Notes under the pieces: model-generated
Databases searched by the model: none
What the model was told of the DNA's origin: nothing
Seen by the model: the letters and a program-made list of their open reading frames with translations, nothing else
Shown: positions 5,545-7,450 of the stretch, piece by piece
Numbering within the stretch: the stretch's first letter is position 1
Layout: every line of letters starts with the position of its first letter
From: Thermoplasmata archaeon
GTDB lineage: Archaea; Thermoplasmatota; Thermoplasmata; RBG-16-68-12
DNA length: 7,450 bases
Reading direction: 5' to 3'
NCBI GenBank assembly: GCA_021788795.1
Contig: JAJYKG010000103.1
Span: forward strand, 1 to 7,450
Program-made: the position numbers and the translations under genes

Positions 5545-6237
5545 CTACGAGTACGGCACGGTCACGTTGAAGATCCCGTCGTTGTTCCAGAACGGGAACG
5601 GGGCCACCTGGGCGCCCCACGACACGGAGACCTTCCCGCCGCCGAGGTACGCCATGCCGATCGTGTCCCCGGGCCACCAGAACGGGTCGCCGGGCAGGGG
5701 CGAGACCCGGACCGGCGGCGTCACCGCGTTCGTGGAAGTCGACAGGGCCGCCACGTAGACGGACCACGAGCCGTCCGTCGCGTTGTCCGTCAGCCAGCCC
5801 ACGTACACCACACCGCCGCCGCCCGGGGCCACCTGCAGGATGTGGGCCGCCTCGTCGTTGTCCGGCGTGATGCGGATGAGCGGGGACCACGAAGCGCCGC
5901 CGTCCTTCGAGTAGCGGACGAACCCGACGTCGCCCGCGGGCGTCTCCACGTCGAAGGCCGACGTGAGCGGGCCCGAGCGGCCGATGCCGAGCGTGGTCTC
6001 GATCCACCAGGTCGTCAGCAGGGCGAAATACGGCCCGCTGAGGAGGACCGGCGCGCTCCACGTCGCGCCGCCGTCCGTGGAGGAGGTGAACCACTCCTGG
6101 CCGGGGGAGAGGGAGAAGTTCGCCGCGGTCGGGAGGACGTCGAAGGCGACGAAGAGCTCGCCGTTCGCGCCCACGACGATGGGGCCCTCGAGGGAGCCGC
6201 CGGGGGTAACCGGTTTCAGCGTCCGACCCGTTCCCGC
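5545..6237 (-). CDS. Asp-box (BNR/sialidase-type) repeat protein, 5' end disrupted or missing
   Basis: The convincing part of this frame encodes about 230 residues of a beta-propeller-type protein. It holds two Asp boxes, STDGGATW (6081-6058) and SKDGGASW (5910-5887), each followed by a P-x-x-(L/I) strand. Between and after them are blade strands such as GANGELFVAFDV, GGGVVYVGWLTD and GGKVSVSWGAQV. Such proteins are usually secreted or surface-exposed and bind or cleave glycans, but no sialidase catalytic residues can be assigned. Three or so blades are too few for a closed propeller, and there is no signal peptide. The frame has no ATG: its longest form begins at a GTG at 6477, and residues before about 6237 look non-coding in this frame, while the other two minus frames look coding there in turn. 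It is therefore a gene with frameshifts near its start, a remnant, or a sequence with assembly errors. It is the last minus-strand gene, 304 bases after eL33. Confidence 0.65.
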   Translation of the reverse strand, partial: AGTGRTLKPVTPGGSLEGPIVVGANGELFVAFDVLPTAANFSLSPGQEWFTSSTDGGATWSAPVLLSGPYFALLTTWWIETTLGIGRSGPLTSAFDVETPAGDVGFVRYSKDGGASWSPLIRITPDNDEAAHILQVAPGGGGVVYVGWLTDNATDGSWSVYVAALSTSTNAVTPPVRVSPLPGDPFWWPGDTIGMAYLGGGKVSVSWGAQVAPFPFWNNDGIFNVTVPYS

Positions 6238-6541
6238 GGTCTCCGACCGCGCCGCGGTTCTCCATCGAGGGATGCTCGGTGGGCTTCGCGTTCCCTGACG
6301 CCCGCGTGGCGATCGGGCCGGACGGCGCTGCGTGCCCTCCAGGAGAACCCCGCGAACGTGACCGCGGGCGAGACCGACCGCTGCGCCGACATGGATGGAA
6401 GGTCCAGCGGTTCCACGGATCGACCGCCCGCGAGAAGGCCCCGACCTGCGCGGGCCCGGAGCGGCTCGGACCTGCACGCGGCATCGAGAAGGGTCGGAGC
6501 GGGACGGCGCTCGCCGGGAGCGGCTCGAGCCTCGGACCTCG
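6238..6541 (-). other. Unresolved stretch between the Asp-box gene and eL33; possible frame-broken 5' part of the Asp-box gene
   Basis: No intact gene is visible. On the minus strand, an ATG at 6392-6390 opens a frame reading MSAQRSVSPAVTFAGFSW, with G or C in nearly every third position up to about 6330. From about 6327 to 6240 a second frame (GPIATRASGNAKPTEHPSMENRG) has that property, and from about 6237 the Asp-box frame takes over. Two single-base frame changes in the same direction would join them into one protein of about 280 residues. This is a hand inspection of codon positions, not a test. A short inverted repeat CGCTC/GAGCG (6508-6512 with 6518-6522) lies 20 bases beyond the eL33 stop and could end that transcript. 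Confidence 0.3.
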
Positions 6542-6808
6542 TCACGGCACGATCAGGACCGGCGTCCCGAGCGCCTGCGGCGGGAACCCGCGGTCCCACA
6601 GGACGCGCACGGCGCCCTTCGACCCGTGCAGGCGCACGACGCGGCCGAGGATTTTGACGCCGTCCGCCCGCGCCCAGACCACACGCGCGCCGATGAGCTT
6701 CGCGGCGTCCTCGGGCTTGGCGAGATCCACGACGGTCCGGTAGCTGTCCTGCTTGAACTTGCTGTGGAGGAACGCGGTCACCGTTCCGGTCACGTCGGTC
6801 TTCGCCAT
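6542..6808 (-). CDS. rpl35ae: Large-subunit ribosomal protein eL33 (L35Ae)
   Basis: The 88-residue protein matches the archaeal/eukaryotic L35Ae family in length and pattern. It is a small beta-barrel protein of the 50S subunit with no bacterial counterpart. Family landmarks visible are the N-terminal strand TDVTGTVTAFLHSKFKQ, the central EDAAKLIGARVVWARADGVKILGRVVRLHG, and the highly typical ending HGSKGAVRVLWDRGFPPQALGTPVLI. The ATG at 6808 is chosen over a longer frame starting at 6850: MAKTDV gives the normal family length, and a TATA box is centred about 27 bases upstream. It follows TBP in the same direction but has its own promoter and a hairpin between, so it is probably a separate unit. 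Confidence 0.92.
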   Translation of the reverse strand: MAKTDVTGTVTAFLHSKFKQDSYRTVVDLAKPEDAAKLIGARVVWARADGVKILGRVVRLHGSKGAVRVLWDRGFPPQALGTPVLIVP

Positions 6809-6833
6809 GCGCGCGGCGCCACGGTCCCGTGCG

Positions 6834-6840
6834 TTATAAG
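6834..6840 (-). promoter_or_regulatory. TATA box of the eL33 gene, leaderless mRNA predicted
   Basis: On the minus strand CTTATAA stands 23 bases before the ATG, preceded by a purine-rich GCGAAGCC that could serve as BRE. Archaeal transcription starts about 25 bases after the TATA centre, which would put the start within a few bases of the ATG. No Shine-Dalgarno lies between, in keeping with a leaderless message. Confidence 0.65.
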
Positions 6841-6878
6841 GGCTTCGCAAGCGTCCGGGGGCGGATCCGGTCCCGCGC

Positions 6879-6896
6879 CCGCGGCGTCCGCCGCGG
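6879..6896 (-). terminator. Stem-loop directly after the TBP gene
   Basis: A perfect 7-bp stem CCGCGGC (6879-6885) with GCCGCGG (6890-6896) closes a 4-base loop, starting 3 bases after the TBP stop. It has the same placement as the stem-loops at 930-963 and 2002-2035, and again no T-tract follows. Confidence 0.4.
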
Positions 6897-6899
6897 ACC

Positions 6900-7448
6900 T
6901 CAGTGCAGGAGGCCGTTCGCCTTCAGCTCGGCCGTGATCCGCTCCACGGCCTTCTCGACGTCCCCGGGCTGCCGCGCGCCCGTGCAGACGACCTTGCCGC
7001 TGCCGAACATCAGGAGGACGACCTTGGGCTCGTCGAGGCGGTACACGAGGCCGGGGAACTGCTCCGGCTCGTACTCGACCTGGGTCAGGCCGAGCGTGAC
7101 CGCGACCGTGTTCAGGTCGATCTGGGCGCCGAGGTCCGCGGTCGCGACGATGTTCTGGACCTCGATCTCCGGGTCCTTCTTCACGGAAATGCCCGCGGCC
7201 GAGATCTGCCGCGAGACGAGGGCGATCGCGGTCTTCACGTTCTCGAGGCTCTTCGCGCCCGTGCAGACGACCTTCCCGCTGCGGAACAGGAGGATCGCGG
7301 TCTTCGGCTCCTTGATGCGGTAGATGAGCCCGGGGAACTGCTCCGGCTCGTACTCCACGCCGCCCAGGGCGAAGGCGATCGCCTTGAGGTCGAGCTCCTG
7401 CCGGCGCCAGGTCGATGCGACGACGCTCTCAATCCGGTACTTCGCCAT
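6900..7448 (-). CDS. tbp: TATA-box-binding protein (TBP)
   Basis: This is the archaeal general factor that bends promoter DNA at the TATA box and recruits TFB. It has 182 residues, normal for the family, arranged as two repeats 93 residues apart. EYEPEQFPGLIYRIKEPK (32-49) and EYEPEQFPGLVYRLDEPK (125-142) correspond, as do LLFRSGKVVCTGAKS (53-67) and LMFGSGKVVCTGARQ (146-160). The four phenylalanines that intercalate into DNA are present: F38 and F55 in repeat 1, F131 and F148 in repeat 2. The repeat is also strong at DNA level, with identical stretches offset by 279 bases. The ATG at 7448 gives MAKYRIESVVAST, the expected start just before the first conserved strand. The segment STWRRQELDL in repeat 1 departs from the usual ST-x-L-G-x-x-LDL, and there is no acidic C-terminal tail. 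Its promoter lies outside the window. Confidence 0.96.
   Translation of the reverse strand: MAKYRIESVVASTWRRQELDLKAIAFALGGVEYEPEQFPGLIYRIKEPKTAILLFRSGKVVCTGAKSLENVKTAIALVSRQISAAGISVKKDPEIEVQNIVATADLGAQIDLNTVAVTLGLTQVEYEPEQFPGLVYRLDEPKVVLLMFGSGKVVCTGARQPGDVEKAVERITAELKANGLLH
6982..7361 (-). repeat. Internal direct repeat within tbp
   Basis: About 100 bases at 6982-7082 recur at 7261-7361 with an offset of exactly 279 bases (93 codons), including an identical start GTGCAGACGACCTT (plus-strand reading) and an identical block around CCGGGGAACTGCTCC. This is the ancient TBP gene duplication seen at DNA level; strong codon bias keeps the copies alike. Confidence 0.8.
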
Positions 7449-7450
7449 GG

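Noticed and set aside
4461..5570. 369-codon open frame on the plus strand in a second frame
   Set aside because: It overlaps the PP-loop domain, whose motifs are intact in the main frame; the alternative translation is Arg/Pro/Gly-rich noise.
6982..7361. Direct repeat that might suggest a mobile or tandem element
   Set aside because: It coincides exactly with the two structural repeats of TBP and is explained by the family's internal duplication.
1..7450. tRNA, rRNA, CRISPR arrays, insertion sequences
   Set aside because: I saw no cloverleaf, rRNA-like stretch, regularly spaced repeats, transposase motifs or terminal inverted repeats.

Overview
The window looks like chromosomal DNA from a very G+C-rich archaeon. 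It encodes a complete TATA-binding protein, a complete transcription factor B and ribosomal protein eL33 (L35Ae), and the eL33 gene has a TATA box placed as for a leaderless mRNA. High-G+C members of the Thermoplasmatota (uncultivated soil, sediment or subsurface lineages) would fit the gene style, but that placement is an impression, not a result.

Plus strand, 1-5439. A HAD-superfamily hydrolase, cut off at its 5' end by the window, runs to 609. A small single-span membrane protein (733-927) follows, closed by a strong stem-loop and, about 100 bases later, by a hairpin with a T-tract. Next is a translationally coupled pair: a winged-helix regulator (1301-1609) and a four-span membrane protein (1609-2001), again closed by a stem-loop. 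Then come TFB (2154-3230) and, overlapping its 3' end, a large fusion protein (about 3205-5439). The fusion joins an alkaline-phosphatase-superfamily 'sulfatase-like' domain, with Thr where sulfatases carry Cys, to a CysD/PAPS-reductase-like PP-loop domain.

Minus strand, 7448-5545, convergent with the above. TBP (7448-6900) is followed by eL33 (6808-6542) with its own TATA box. Last is an Asp-box (BNR) beta-propeller-type gene (about 6237-5545) whose 5' end is not intact in a single frame.

Two features stand out. First, a 33-bp, relatively A+T-rich element occurs three times (638-670, 1103-1135, 2045-2077). All copies are on the plus strand, in intergenic DNA, and one precedes each of three predicted transcription units, including the one that encodes TFB. 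With the stem-loops at the preceding gene ends, this gives a repeated layout of gene, stem-loop, element, gene. It is best read as a conserved promoter or operator of unknown type. Second, the sulfatase-like/PP-loop fusion lacks the hallmark cysteines of both parent families, so its chemistry is probably neither classical sulfatase nor PAPS reductase.
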